The notes under the pieces are model-generated. The model was given only the letters and a program-made list of their open reading frames with translations. It was not told the origin of the DNA and did no database searches. DNA of 64,000 nucleotides. It comes from Methanolobus sp. (GTDB lineage Archaea > Halobacteriota > Methanosarcinia > Methanosarcinales > Methanosarcinaceae). Positions 28,339 through 37,341 of the stretch are shown one piece after another. A program made the translations under genes and the position numbers. The stretch lies in NCBI RefSeq assembly GCF_016278365.1, contig NZ_JADQBZ010000002.1:1-64000 (forward strand). The letters run 5' to 3'. How positions within the stretch are numbered: the stretch's first letter is position 1; each line of letters starts with the position of its first letter.

Positions 28339-28739
28339 GAGAATCTCCTGCTAGCCCTAACTTAATGATTATTAATAAACATATCCGAAGGAGCGGTGGA
28401 GACTATCAGTTAAGTGAGTGGATTTAAGCTTAAAAATGTCGTACTCATAGTTCTTTACCTTAATAATTGCTTACTACAAACTGCTTTATTCAAAATGAGT
28501 CGAGTTCTGCATGAAAGCAAGTTTGTGCCTTAATGGAATAATATATAACCATATTAATAGAACTTAGTGAAAATAAGCAGATAGTAAAAAAGTATTTATC
28601 TTACTTAAATGTAGTACTTATTAAAGTAGATTCTGTCGCTTGGAAATGAGAACAATAACATTTCATTATTTGTTTTTGTTACTCACACTTAGTTGGCTAG
28701 ATTTACCATATGCAAACTTTCGTGGAGGTACGATACTAA
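28339..28739. other. AT-rich divergent intergenic region
   Basis: This 400-base stretch separates iorA (minus) from the second PEF-CTERM gene (plus). The minus strand has a TATA-like TTTATTAATAATC at about 28365-28378, suitable for iorA. For the plus gene the only clear signal is the GGAGGT site at 28723-28728. Several TATA-like runs exist (for example around 28540-28550 and 28590-28600), and none stands out. I see no coding potential or repeat. Confidence 0.5.
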
Positions 28740-29495
28740 ATGAAAAATATTAGAGACAGAATACAAACCAATGTATTCATAAAAGCAATTGTGGCGTTAA
28801 CTCTATTGTCACTGTCCCTTGGGATTTCTGCGGCGGCCCCTATGACCTTTTTCGGTGAAGACACTGGGCTAGGAGAAGGTACTCCCCTAACAAGCCACCC
28901 TAATGCTGATGAGGCTCGTGACAATTTCCTAGCGCATCTTGTAAACCCTGGTGTAGAAGACCTAGAGAGCTTTAGTCATGGAACATCTGCACCACTATCA
29001 GTTAACTTTGGAGTGGCAGGAACGGCGACATTGCAAGGCACAGGCTCTGTCTATGAAGGTGCGACCAACGTTGGACGATATCCTATTTCAGGAAGCAAAT
29101 ACTGGGAAGCGAGTTCCGATTTCTATCTAGAGTTCACAGATCCACAGGTTGCATTTGGTTTTTATGGGATTGATGTCGGAGACTATAATGGGCAGCTTAC
29201 CATTACTTACGAAGATGGAACCAGTGAGACTCTTACTGTTCCTCATAAAACAAACACTATGGGCGGGACTGTAATTTACTTTGGTTTCATTGATGTGGAT
29301 CATCCTTTCGTAAAAGTGACATTTGGAAATACTGCATCAGGAACTGACTATTTTGGATTTGATGACTTCACTATAGGTACTATAGGACAGGTTATTATCG
29401 AAGACCCTACAAATATACCAGAGTTCCCAACTGTTGCGCTTCCGATGATTGCAATCATTGGTCTTGCACTCTTCTTCCAGCGCAGAAAGGAATGA
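28740..29495 (+). CDS. Secreted PEF-CTERM protein
   Basis: 251 residues. A signal peptide (about 1-33, ending SLGISAAAP) precedes a beta-rich extracellular region. Its aromatic/glycine-rich motif FGFYGIDVGDYNGQLTITYE and later YFGFDDFTIG resemble PEP-CTERM/PEF-CTERM ectodomains of the DUF642/lectin-like kind. The end is the sorting tail: PEF near residue 226, a hydrophobic helix, and QRRKE. It is predicted to be processed by archaeosortase C. It closely resembles the tail of the protein at 3916 (PEFPT...ALP in both). Function unknown. A hairpin terminator follows. Confidence 0.85.
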   Translation: MKNIRDRIQTNVFIKAIVALTLLSLSLGISAAAPMTFFGEDTGLGEGTPLTSHPNADEARDNFLAHLVNPGVEDLESFSHGTSAPLSVNFGVAGTATLQGTGSVYEGATNVGRYPISGSKYWEASSDFYLEFTDPQVAFGFYGIDVGDYNGQLTITYEDGTSETLTVPHKTNTMGGTVIYFGFIDVDHPFVKVTFGNTASGTDYFGFDDFTIGTIGQVIIEDPTNIPEFPTVALPMIAIIGLALFFQRRKE

Positions 29496-29514
29496 AGATA
29501 AAAGACGGGATTTA

Positions 29515-29548
29515 AAGTAGAGGATTTAATCCTCTTACTTTTCTATTT
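29515..29548 (+). terminator. Hairpin plus T-rich tract after the second PEF-CTERM gene
   Basis: AGAGGATT and AATCCTCT form an 8-bp stem around a single T (realistically 6-7 bp with a small loop), followed by ACTTTTCTATTTTC. It parallels the terminators of the other two secreted-protein genes at 4415 and 7756. Confidence 0.55.
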
Positions 29549-29647
29549 TCTAGTCCTTCTCACTAAAAGCCCAATACGATCATCTAATTTATTCCGACCG
29601 CTGCCCGTATCTACATGAACAGCATCAAGAGGAGTAAAATAACCACC

Positions 29648-30727
29648 ATGCAGGATAGCATGCGATGCGATAGCACTTCGGTTTTACAGGATCTATGATA
29701 TCGGACTGGAAATATATCTCGACTGGCTTGAAAAGGAGCTTGCCAACAGTTTCCCCACTGCAAGGACAAGTTTCCTGCGTGTCAAGCCCACAGCTATCAT
29801 AATGGATGCACCTCCCCTCCAGATAAGGATGGGGCAGTCCATTGTGGAAAAAGACGGCAGGACTTTTAATTTCAGCGTATTTGCCCGCATATTTGACATA
29901 GGGGTCATCAGCCTGTGTTTTATATATGAAAGGCCGGAGTATGATTTTGCGCTCCTGGAGGAAACTGCGCTTCTTTTTGCAGAACAGGAAGGACTTTCGG
30001 ATCTGTTCCTGTCACATCTCAATGCACTTGCGGATATGCTCAAACCCCACAGCAGAGGATTTGCGTTAAGCCCGGATTTCTTTGAGGATTACACCATATA
30101 CATGATGGACTGGATGGACGGCTCCATAGACCCGATACCCTTGCTTGCAGTGGAAAAAAGAGATTGTCCCCCCCATATGAAAGAAGAGATCTTCAAAGAT
30201 TCATAAAGTTATACTAAAGAGGATGTTGCCATCCTATCCTAGGGCTCGGCCCGCTATGCAATCCGGAGAGTCCCACCGATCTTTTCGACCTCATCGAGTT
30301 TGCAAATGTACAGGTTTTCGAACTGCGCTACTATGACAGGGAATTGAGCCGCCAGATAGGAAAGATGTATGAAGACATCGTGATTGCCGACAACCTTCCT
30401 CCATTAAGAAGGAGACAGAAGTACCGAACCATCATGATGCAATTGATGCAGAATAATGCCGAGCTGTCCGAAGTTACCGAAAAGGTAAACAATCTGATCA
30501 AGGTCACCGAGGATATCTACTATGCCAGGGGATATGCATCGGTCTTAAGAAAACTGCGAAGCAATCAGTGGAGTGAAAGTGTCAGTCATAAGATAGAAGT
30601 GATCAGGGATAATTATTCCATGCTCTCTGAAGAGGTCCGCACCCAACACTCCAATTATCTGGAATGGATAGTCATAGCCCTCATATCTCTTGAGGTCATC
30701 ATGGCAGTAGTGGAAAGGCTTTTGTGA
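29648..30727 (+). pseudogene. Decayed RMD1/DUF155 (YagE) family gene
   Basis: The translation is recognisable as a DUF155/RMD1-type protein. The N-terminal part reads ALRFYRIYDIGLEIYLDWLE, the middle FANVQVFELRYYDRELSRQI, and the end is the typical membrane helix LEWIVIALISLEVIMAVVER. The frame is broken in several places. A GATAGC-flanked duplication near 29655-29675 disconnects the ATG at 29648 from the body. In-frame TAA (30204) and TAG (30240) interrupt the middle. A frameshift at about 30245-30260 moves the last third to another frame. Shorter open pieces at 29802-30206 and 30344-30727 are fragments, not genes. The family is membrane-associated and of uncertain function. Confidence 0.82.
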
Positions 30728-30759
30728 ATGACTTAATGTTCAAACAACAGTAAAATGCA

Positions 30760-31497
30760 TCAAAATGCAAATACCAACCCATCATAAATAAACTTCATGC
30801 TCACTATACCGATGCAAACCAGCACGAATATCCTGAACTTTTCCTGTAGCACCTTTGATATAATTCTTCTCCCGATGAATGAACCCGCAATCGCCACTAT
30901 AAAAAGGACCGGGATAAAATAATAATACTCTTGGGAGAGATACCCGCTTGCGAGATAGACAGGTATCCGGGACATATCCACAGCCAGCGAGATTGCAGCA
31001 GCTGTGGAGATATAGACCGATTTCTCAAGGCCATAGGAGGTCAGGAAAGAGCCTCTAAGCGCACCGCCCGTACCTATCAGCCCGGCGAAAAAGCCGGAAA
31101 TGCTGCCGCCAACCAAGGTGTTCCTTCCTGTTGGTTGCACGGCCAGACCGGGATGGGAGATTGAAAACACGACATAGATAATGAAGAAAAGACCAAGTAT
31201 CAGTTTCAGAAGGTGCTGTGGCACATAATCTACAAGCAATGCACCAATGATTGTAAATATGACACTTGGGAGACCGAACCTGAGCAACATCCCTTTATCA
31301 AAACCATGCCTGAAGAAGGCGATCCTGCCAATGTTACCTGACATATGGAATATCGCTACTAATATTAGTGCGGTCCTGAAGTCGAAGAAGAGCAAAGCTA
31401 TGGGAAGAAAGATCGTAGAAGAGCCGAAACCTGCCATGGTCCCGACTATCTCTGAAAATAATGCAGCAATGAAAAAGAGGATATCCGGGTCTGGCAT
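30760..31497 (-). CDS. TauE/SafE-family (DUF81) membrane transporter
   Basis: 245 residues with about 7-8 hydrophobic helices and the two glycine-rich repeats of the family: EIVGTMAGFGSSTIFLPIAL near residue 16-35 and GSISGFFAGLIGTGGALRG near 130-148. Members export sulfite, sulfoacetate or related anions. The substrate here is unknown, and no sulfonate-metabolism genes lie nearby. Single gene, convergent with the DUF155 remnant. Confidence 0.87.
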   Translation of the reverse strand: MPDPDILFFIAALFSEIVGTMAGFGSSTIFLPIALLFFDFRTALILVAIFHMSGNIGRIAFFRHGFDKGMLLRFGLPSVIFTIIGALLVDYVPQHLLKLILGLFFIIYVVFSISHPGLAVQPTGRNTLVGGSISGFFAGLIGTGGALRGSFLTSYGLEKSVYISTAAAISLAVDMSRIPVYLASGYLSQEYYYFIPVLFIVAIAGSFIGRRIISKVLQEKFRIFVLVCIGIVSMKFIYDGLVFAF

Positions 31498-31693
31498 TTA
31501 CAACATATTTGTTAGCAGATAGTAAAAAGATTATGTAAAGGCTCCTGAAAGTTCTCATCATGTGGCTGGGTTCGGGCAGAAAGCAAAGTACATCGACAAA
31601 TATATGTGTAAAGAATTATTTGCATTAGGTTATATTGTAGTTGCGAGAAACAAATTCCAATCTTCTTTTACAAACTTATCCGGATGATTATTC

Positions 31694-33049
31694 ATGGTTA
31701 CAGATATCGAAGCTAAAGTGATGCAGGCAAAAAGGGCATCTATAATAATTGCAAGTGTTGACACGGCGACAAAGAACGCTGCCCTTGAAGCTATGGCAAA
31801 GGCACTGGATGAGAACCGCCAGGCCATCTTGGAAGCGAACGTAAGGGATGTTGAACTTGCAGATAAGCTCAAAAGAAAAGGAGAGCTTCCCCAGGCGCTT
31901 GTGGACAGGCTGAAGGTCAATGACAGCAAGATCACCGGAATGATAAGCGGGATAAGAGATGTTATTAAGCTGGATGACCCTGTGGGTGAGACCATCAGCG
32001 CCCTTGAGCTTGACAAGGAACTTGAGCTCTACCAGGTAAGTTGTCCCATAGGACTTATCGGCGTGATATTTGAGGCGCGTCCTGACGTAGTGCCACAGGT
32101 TATGTCTTTGTGCCTCAAAAGCGGGAACTCCACCATTTTCAAGGGCGGGAGCGAAGCATCCAATTCCAATCGCGTAATATTCGAGATACTTGTGGAGGCA
32201 GCACAGTCTATTGAAGGAATGCCAGAGGGTGCTTTCCAGTTAATAGAAACAAGGGAGGAAGTAAAGGACCTTTTGAGCATGGATGCATACATCGACCTAT
32301 TGATTCCCAGAGGCTCCAATGCTTTCGTGAAATTCATCCAGGATAACACAAGGATACCAGTCCTGGGGCATGCAGATGGCATATGCCACGCGTATGTTGA
32401 TAGCAATGCGGACCTTGGTAAAGCCTACAGTGTCTGCTTAGACTCCAAGGTGCAGTACCCTGCAGTCTGTAACGCCATCGAGACATTGCTGGTCCATGAA
32501 AATGTGGTTGAGAAGTTCCTGCCCGCAATGGCACAGATGTTTGACAGTGCAGGAGTAGAAATGCGATGTGATGGGAAGTCCTATGCTATTCTTGAGCACA
32601 TCGAGTTTCTCAAGAGCATAGTCCGGGCTACGGAAGAGGACTGGTCGACAGAATACAACGATCTCATCATTTCCATTAAGGTCGTAAGTTCCATCGAAGA
32701 GGCCATTGATCATATAAACACATATGGTTCTCATCATACTGATGCCATCATCACAGAGAACCTTTACAATAGAAGATTATTCAAGGACCTTGTAGATTCT
32801 TCAAGTATAATGGTTAATGCTTCCACCAGATTTGCCGATGGATTCCGTTACGGAAAAGGCGCAGAAGTAGGCATCAGTACGAACAAGGTCCATGCAAGGG
32901 GGCCCGTAGGAATGGAAGGGCTGCTGATATACAAATATATACTCCTTGGTAAGGGCGACAAAGTGGCAGACTATGTAGGTCCTGATGCCCGTGAGTTCAC
33001 TCACAAAAAGCTGGACAAGAACATCTCGGAAATAATGGATATAGAATGA
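31694..33049 (+). CDS. proA: Glutamate-5-semialdehyde dehydrogenase (gamma-glutamyl phosphate reductase)
   Basis: 451 residues. It reduces gamma-glutamyl phosphate to glutamate semialdehyde with NADPH, the second step of proline synthesis. Catalytic cysteine in YPAVCNAIETLLVH (around residue 258). The substrate loop FKGGSEASNSNRVIF and the C-terminal STRFADGFRYGKGAEVGIST are diagnostic. It is followed 46 bases later by proB, the reverse of the bacterial proB-proA order. No proC is in the window. Confidence 0.95.
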   Translation: MVTDIEAKVMQAKRASIIIASVDTATKNAALEAMAKALDENRQAILEANVRDVELADKLKRKGELPQALVDRLKVNDSKITGMISGIRDVIKLDDPVGETISALELDKELELYQVSCPIGLIGVIFEARPDVVPQVMSLCLKSGNSTIFKGGSEASNSNRVIFEILVEAAQSIEGMPEGAFQLIETREEVKDLLSMDAYIDLLIPRGSNAFVKFIQDNTRIPVLGHADGICHAYVDSNADLGKAYSVCLDSKVQYPAVCNAIETLLVHENVVEKFLPAMAQMFDSAGVEMRCDGKSYAILEHIEFLKSIVRATEEDWSTEYNDLIISIKVVSSIEEAIDHINTYGSHHTDAIITENLYNRRLFKDLVDSSSIMVNASTRFADGFRYGKGAEVGISTNKVHARGPVGMEGLLIYKYILLGKGDKVADYVGPDAREFTHKKLDKNISEIMDIE

Positions 33050-33101
33050 GTTCATAAAAGGTGCGCATACCCCTTATCCCTTTACTACAGAGGCATTGAT
33101 C

Positions 33102-34241
33102 GTGATCAATAGGAAAGAGCTCTTTAGCATTCTTAACAAGATAGTGGTGAAGATAGGCACGTCTTCCATCAGCACCGAGGATGGAAACCTCAATCACCGG
33201 TTAATGGACGACATGGCTTCCCAGGTTGCTACATTGCATGCACAGGGCAAACAGGTCATCCTGGTAAGTTCAGGCGCCATCGGCATAGGCATCGATATCC
33301 TTGGCCTTGACTGTCGCCCCCGGGAAATACCCATCCGGCAGGCCTGTGCAGCAGTAGGGCAGAGTGTACTTATGCAGGAGTGGAGTAATTCTTTTGCCAG
33401 GCACAATCTTAAGGTGGCCCAGATACTCCTTACATACGAATCATTTTCGAACCGGCTAACCTACCTCAACCTGAGGAACAGCATTTCCACGCTGCTCAGC
33501 TACGGAGTTATTCCCATTATCAATGAGAACGATACTGTATGCGTCAATGAGATAGAAGCCACCTTCGGGGACAATGACAAACTTTCAGCGATGGTAGCAA
33601 GCAAAACAGAAGCAGATCTGTTGATAATACTTTCCGACATCGATGGCCTGTACGATAAGAATCCCAAGCGTAACCATGATGCACAGATGATAAGTGTCAT
33701 TGAGGAAATCACACCTGAAGTGGAGAGCTATGGGGGCAACCCTACCAGCATGAAAGGTGTCGGCGGGATGCGTACAAAGATAAAGGCAGCCAAGATATGC
33801 CATATGGCGGGCTGCAATATGATAATTGCAAACAGCAGCACTGAGGATGTTGTCAGAAGAGTGCTTGCAGGGGAAGATATCGGCACCTTGTTCCTTGCAA
33901 ACCAGGAAGTGCACAAGAACAGGATACGCTGGATAATACTCTCAAAATCATCAGGCTCGGTGGATGTCGATGAAGGTGCAAGGGATGCCATAATGGGCAG
34001 CATGAGCCTGCTTCCATCAGGTGTCATCAATGTCAATGGCACCTTTGACAGAGGTGACATCATAGAGATCAAATGCAATGGAGAAGTATTCTCAAAAGGT
34101 ATAACTGACTATACATCCGACGAACTGGAAAAGATCAAGGGAAAGCATACCAACCTGATAGCGGACATTCTTGGCTATAAGAACTATAACAATGTTGTCA
34201 AAAAAGAGAACATCGGACTGTTCAATCATTCGGAAAAGTAG
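33102..34241 (+). CDS. proB: Glutamate 5-kinase
   Basis: 379 residues from a GTG at 33102, chosen because the CAGAGG site is 8 bases upstream; a TTG at 33096 is the alternative. It phosphorylates glutamate for proline synthesis. The amino-acid kinase fold is seen in KIVVKIGTSSISTEDGNLNH and INENDTVCVNEIEATFGDND. A PUA domain forms the last ~95 residues (from RIRWIILSKSSGSVDVDEGA). Ends with TAG. Its last 20 bases overlap the convergent TrmB-type gene. Confidence 0.93.
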   Translation: MINRKELFSILNKIVVKIGTSSISTEDGNLNHRLMDDMASQVATLHAQGKQVILVSSGAIGIGIDILGLDCRPREIPIRQACAAVGQSVLMQEWSNSFARHNLKVAQILLTYESFSNRLTYLNLRNSISTLLSYGVIPIINENDTVCVNEIEATFGDNDKLSAMVASKTEADLLIILSDIDGLYDKNPKRNHDAQMISVIEEITPEVESYGGNPTSMKGVGGMRTKIKAAKICHMAGCNMIIANSSTEDVVRRVLAGEDIGTLFLANQEVHKNRIRWIILSKSSGSVDVDEGARDAIMGSMSLLPSGVINVNGTFDRGDIIEIKCNGEVFSKGITDYTSDELEKIKGKHTNLIADILGYKNYNNVVKKENIGLFNHSEK

Positions 34242-35037
34242 TGATATCTTCCGAAGATTCCCACTCGACTTCCAGCAGATGCCTGAATATAGTCACAAAC
34301 TCTTTCCCGTTGGACCATAAGGCGGTCAGATCCTCTTTGCTCCCTGCGACTTCTTTTATATCGATTAGAACTTCACTGGAGTCAACAACGATGATACCGC
34401 CTTTTGAAGGCAACTCCTCGCCTTTTCTTGAGTATAACTTTACATGAGCCCCGGGAAGAGCCTTTGCAATGTGACAGGCCTTTTCAAGATCATAAGATAT
34501 TAACCTAACAATAATCCCGGAATTGATTTTCTCAAGCAAAGTATCAAGCATTACACAAGTGTTCTTTTCAGCCATTCTGGGAGTCGTCCCGGGTACTTCC
34601 CTGTTGAAAGGATGCGGAGCAGTCAAAAAGAGTTCTTTTCTTGCACCACTTACTATCTGCATCATCTTTTCTGTTACATGCCGATAGCCGTTTATTGTCC
34701 ATATGGACTCGTCATTGCCATTAGAATCAACAGACTCATAAATCTCCTCAAGCTGAAGGAGCGCATTGCCGGATTCGAGGTCAAAATCCGTTTTCAGTCT
34801 TTCAATAGCAATCTTGGGAGGAACGCATTTATATTCCATAGGCTTGGTATTCCGGACTTCGATTATGCCCTTTTCGTCCAGTTTTTTCAGCGCGCCATAG
34901 ACAGCGGACCGGGGAATGCCGGAAAGCTCATGCACATCAGCAACAGTACTGCTGCCCTTCTTAGTGAGAGCTACAAACACTTTCGCCTCATAAGCAGTCA
35001 ATCCTAGATTGCGCAGAGAATCGATAAGATATACCAT
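34222..35037 (-). CDS. TrmB-family transcriptional regulator
   Basis: 271 residues. An N-terminal winged helix-turn-helix lies at about 9-62 (LRNLGLTAYEAKVFVALTKK, SGIPRSAVYGALKKLDEKG). A short coiled linker and a C-terminal TrmB effector domain follow (PLD-like half seen in ARKELFLTAPHPFN). TrmB proteins are archaeal regulators often tied to sugar uptake or redox state. The target is unknown. It overlaps the end of proB by 20 bases, and the RND operon lies beyond its 5' end on the same strand. Confidence 0.87.
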   Translation of the reverse strand: MVYLIDSLRNLGLTAYEAKVFVALTKKGSSTVADVHELSGIPRSAVYGALKKLDEKGIIEVRNTKPMEYKCVPPKIAIERLKTDFDLESGNALLQLEEIYESVDSNGNDESIWTINGYRHVTEKMMQIVSGARKELFLTAPHPFNREVPGTTPRMAEKNTCVMLDTLLEKINSGIIVRLISYDLEKACHIAKALPGAHVKLYSRKGEELPSKGGIIVVDSSEVLIDIKEVAGSKEDLTALWSNGKEFVTIFRHLLEVEWESSEDITTFPND

Positions 35038-35109
35038 ATCAGTAAACCGAATTAAAGAATTGCATTAGAGTATTGTGTTCCATAGTAGGCCCGGAGGAAA
35101 TAAGGGAGT

Positions 35110-36216
35110 TTATCCCTTATTCTTAAAGAACCTGCCGTAAGCGAAATATCCGGCCACGGCCACAAGTGCGATGGCTATGATCGCAAATATCCATGTGTTC
35201 CCGGAGAGTCCGTCAAAAACAGACCTTGCAGGCAATGTATGGGTCCGGATCTTGAGCGTGTCAGATATCCGGCTGTGTCCATCGCTATCCTCATACCTGA
35301 TCTCACTGTTGATGGCATAATCCTTTGGCACAGCAGATTCATCTACTTTTAATTTGAATAGCGCATTTGCAGTTTCCCCGGGTGCAATAGAGCCAAGGAA
35401 AGCCTGATCGTCAGTAGTACTGAAAGGAGTATCAGCACTTATCCGGACTATCGCATCCTTCACAGATTCCTCCCCACTGTTCCTGAACGTCACGTAAAGG
35501 AGGTTCTCCTGATTGGCGTATAGGTCGCCTTCAACTTCCACGACCTCAAAGCGGGCTTCGTCCTTTACAATAATATTCACAGTCTGGTTCTGATGCCCTA
35601 CAGCATACCACAGACCAACTTCCATATTGGTTATCCCAAGGTCGGTCTCATCATCACCACTAATCTGCACATTCTCCTGGTAACCATAGAACATGTCAAG
35701 TGTAAGCGGATAAGTGCCAGAAGGTGCATTATTTGAAATCTCTATGTTGAACTTTACCGGATTCTCAGCCTGCTGGCCACTGGGCAGTGTTCCGGCTTCC
35801 TGAGGACCGGACTTAACTCTGATATAAGAGTTGGTGGAATTGAGCATAGTGACTATACCAATAGCAGTAGTTCTCTGTGATTCATAACCCATTTCACTCT
35901 GCTGTATCTTCTGCTCAAGAGTTGTCAGCGAATTTGATCTTGTTTCTGACTTGAAGCCTGTCACAACACCTTTGTTCATGAGTTCCAGATTAATAGTTAC
36001 TTCATCTCCGCGGGAGAACTCATTGCTTCCAATGAATGTTGCACTCACGTCAGGTCCGCCGTATACCGTATAATAATTCTCGTCGAAATTGAAGAAATCA
36101 GGCATCCTGATGTCCATTACAGACATCTGTGCATTTACGGGCACTGCCGCCTGCATGAATATCAATGTCAATATGATTATCGAAGTTATTCTTTTCAAGT
36201 GTTCCAGATTGGGCAT
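35110..36216 (-). CDS. Secreted, membrane-anchored NEW3/CARDB-type protein (COG1361-like)
   Basis: 368 residues. Signal sequence at about 8-30, extracellular beta-sandwich repeats, one C-terminal membrane helix (about 342-362) and a short basic tail (RFFKNKG). The second domain, EVEGDLYANQENLLYVTFRN through FLGSIAPGETANALFKLKVD, is a typical CARDB/NEW3 immunoglobulin-like fold, as in COG1361 S-layer-related proteins. It is a paralogue of the gene just upstream at 36244 (shared YYxxYGxPDxS motif near the N-terminus). It is third in a likely operon behind the RND exporter, suggesting a periplasm-side accessory role. Confidence 0.8.
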   Translation of the reverse strand: MPNLEHLKRITSIIILTLIFMQAAVPVNAQMSVMDIRMPDFFNFDENYYTVYGGPDVSATFIGSNEFSRGDEVTINLELMNKGVVTGFKSETRSNSLTTLEQKIQQSEMGYESQRTTAIGIVTMLNSTNSYIRVKSGPQEAGTLPSGQQAENPVKFNIEISNNAPSGTYPLTLDMFYGYQENVQISGDDETDLGITNMEVGLWYAVGHQNQTVNIIVKDEARFEVVEVEGDLYANQENLLYVTFRNSGEESVKDAIVRISADTPFSTTDDQAFLGSIAPGETANALFKLKVDESAVPKDYAINSEIRYEDSDGHSRISDTLKIRTHTLPARSVFDGLSGNTWIFAIIAIALVAVAGYFAYGRFFKNKG

Positions 36217-36243
36217 GTATTTTCCTCCGATCCTAACTCATGT

Positions 36244-37341
36244 TTATCCTTTGCGATTCTTTTTAAGAGATTTGATTACAAGTACAACACACATGATCAG
36301 TATGCCTGCCAGAGCCATCCTTGTGATATTGAATTGCCTCTCAGGGGACTGCATCCTGACATTGGCCTTCATATTTCCGGAATAAGCAAGGTTATCATCC
36401 GTATCACGATATTTTATTTCTGTGTCAAGAGCATATGTTTTATCAAGTGCCTGCCCATCCGAGGAGATGCTAAATGAAACCGTCCTGCTCTCACCGGGCA
36501 TTATTGTGCCAAGAGAATGAACGGAGCTGTCCACTGAGAGGGGTTTCATCAATATCACTCTGGCAACCGCGTCTGTTGCAGGAAAATCGCCTACATTAGC
36601 ATAGGTGATATTGACAGTAGTTTCTCTGCCAGCTACAAGCCCACCGGAAACAGCCATGACTTCAAATTTTGCAGCTGGCTTTACAATTACCGGAATATAA
36701 AGCGTCTTATTCACAGGAGTATAGTATTTCACGTGATCAAGGTCGGGAAGGCCCAAGGTTACTGCCTTGCCACCTGTCATTCTGACATCACTCTGATATT
36801 CATAGCTTATAGGCATCTCCAACATGTAAACTCCAGCCGGTGCATTATTGGATACAGTAACTGTATACACCAGTGGATTTTCTGGCAACGTGCCCGGATA
36901 TAATGGGTCTTTCAGCGTCTGGCTACTGGTTGCAGAATCTACCATGATATATTCCGTACCTGAGACAAGGCCTGTCTTTATCCCATAGGCAGTCGTCCGG
37001 AGCTTTTCATATTCCAGTTCCTGCAAAGATTGTGCATGATCTGAATTGGATGTGCCAACATTGGTGATACTTTTGACACCGTAGAATATGCCCCTGTTAG
37101 AAAGGACAATTTCCAGGTTAGCAGTTTCTCCCCTTTCAAGCTCGGTATCACCTAACACGGAAACTGATATGTCGGGTTCACCGTAGCTTCGGTAGTAGTT
37201 TGTAGTAAGTTCATAAGCAGGAGGTATGAATTCCTTTGCTGCTGACACTGACATCATAGGGATCACTGCAGCCATAAGGATACAGAGCCCAGCAGCTACA
37301 AGACTAAACCTCCTTAGAAGCATTTTATCATTTATACTCAT
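36244..37341 (-). CDS. Secreted, membrane-anchored NEW3/CARDB-type protein, paralogue
   Basis: 365 residues with signal sequence (about 11-34), two beta-sandwich domains and a C-terminal helix (ALAGILIMCVVLVIKSL, about 343-359) followed by KKNRKG. Motif TNYYRSYGEPDISVSVLGDT near the N-terminus matches the neighbour's ENYYTVYGGPDVSATFIGS. The ATG overlaps the RND stop by one base (TGATG), so translation is probably coupled. An outer-surface adaptor for the exporter is an inference from context. Confidence 0.8.
   Translation of the reverse strand: MSINDKMLLRRFSLVAAGLCILMAAVIPMMSVSAAKEFIPPAYELTTNYYRSYGEPDISVSVLGDTELERGETANLEIVLSNRGIFYGVKSITNVGTSNSDHAQSLQELEYEKLRTTAYGIKTGLVSGTEYIMVDSATSSQTLKDPLYPGTLPENPLVYTVTVSNNAPAGVYMLEMPISYEYQSDVRMTGGKAVTLGLPDLDHVKYYTPVNKTLYIPVIVKPAAKFEVMAVSGGLVAGRETTVNITYANVGDFPATDAVARVILMKPLSVDSSVHSLGTIMPGESRTVSFSISSDGQALDKTYALDTEIKYRDTDDNLAYSGNMKANVRMQSPERQFNITRMALAGILIMCVVLVIKSLKKNRKG

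Noticed and set aside
29802-30206. Open frame of 134 codons that could be called a small gene
   Set aside because: It is the middle of the broken DUF155/RMD1 gene. Homologous codons continue upstream without a start and downstream past in-frame stops.
30344-30727. Open frame of 127 codons starting at TTG
   Set aside because: It is the C-terminal third of the same broken gene in another frame. Codons upstream of the TTG still read as family sequence (FANVQVFELRYYDRE).
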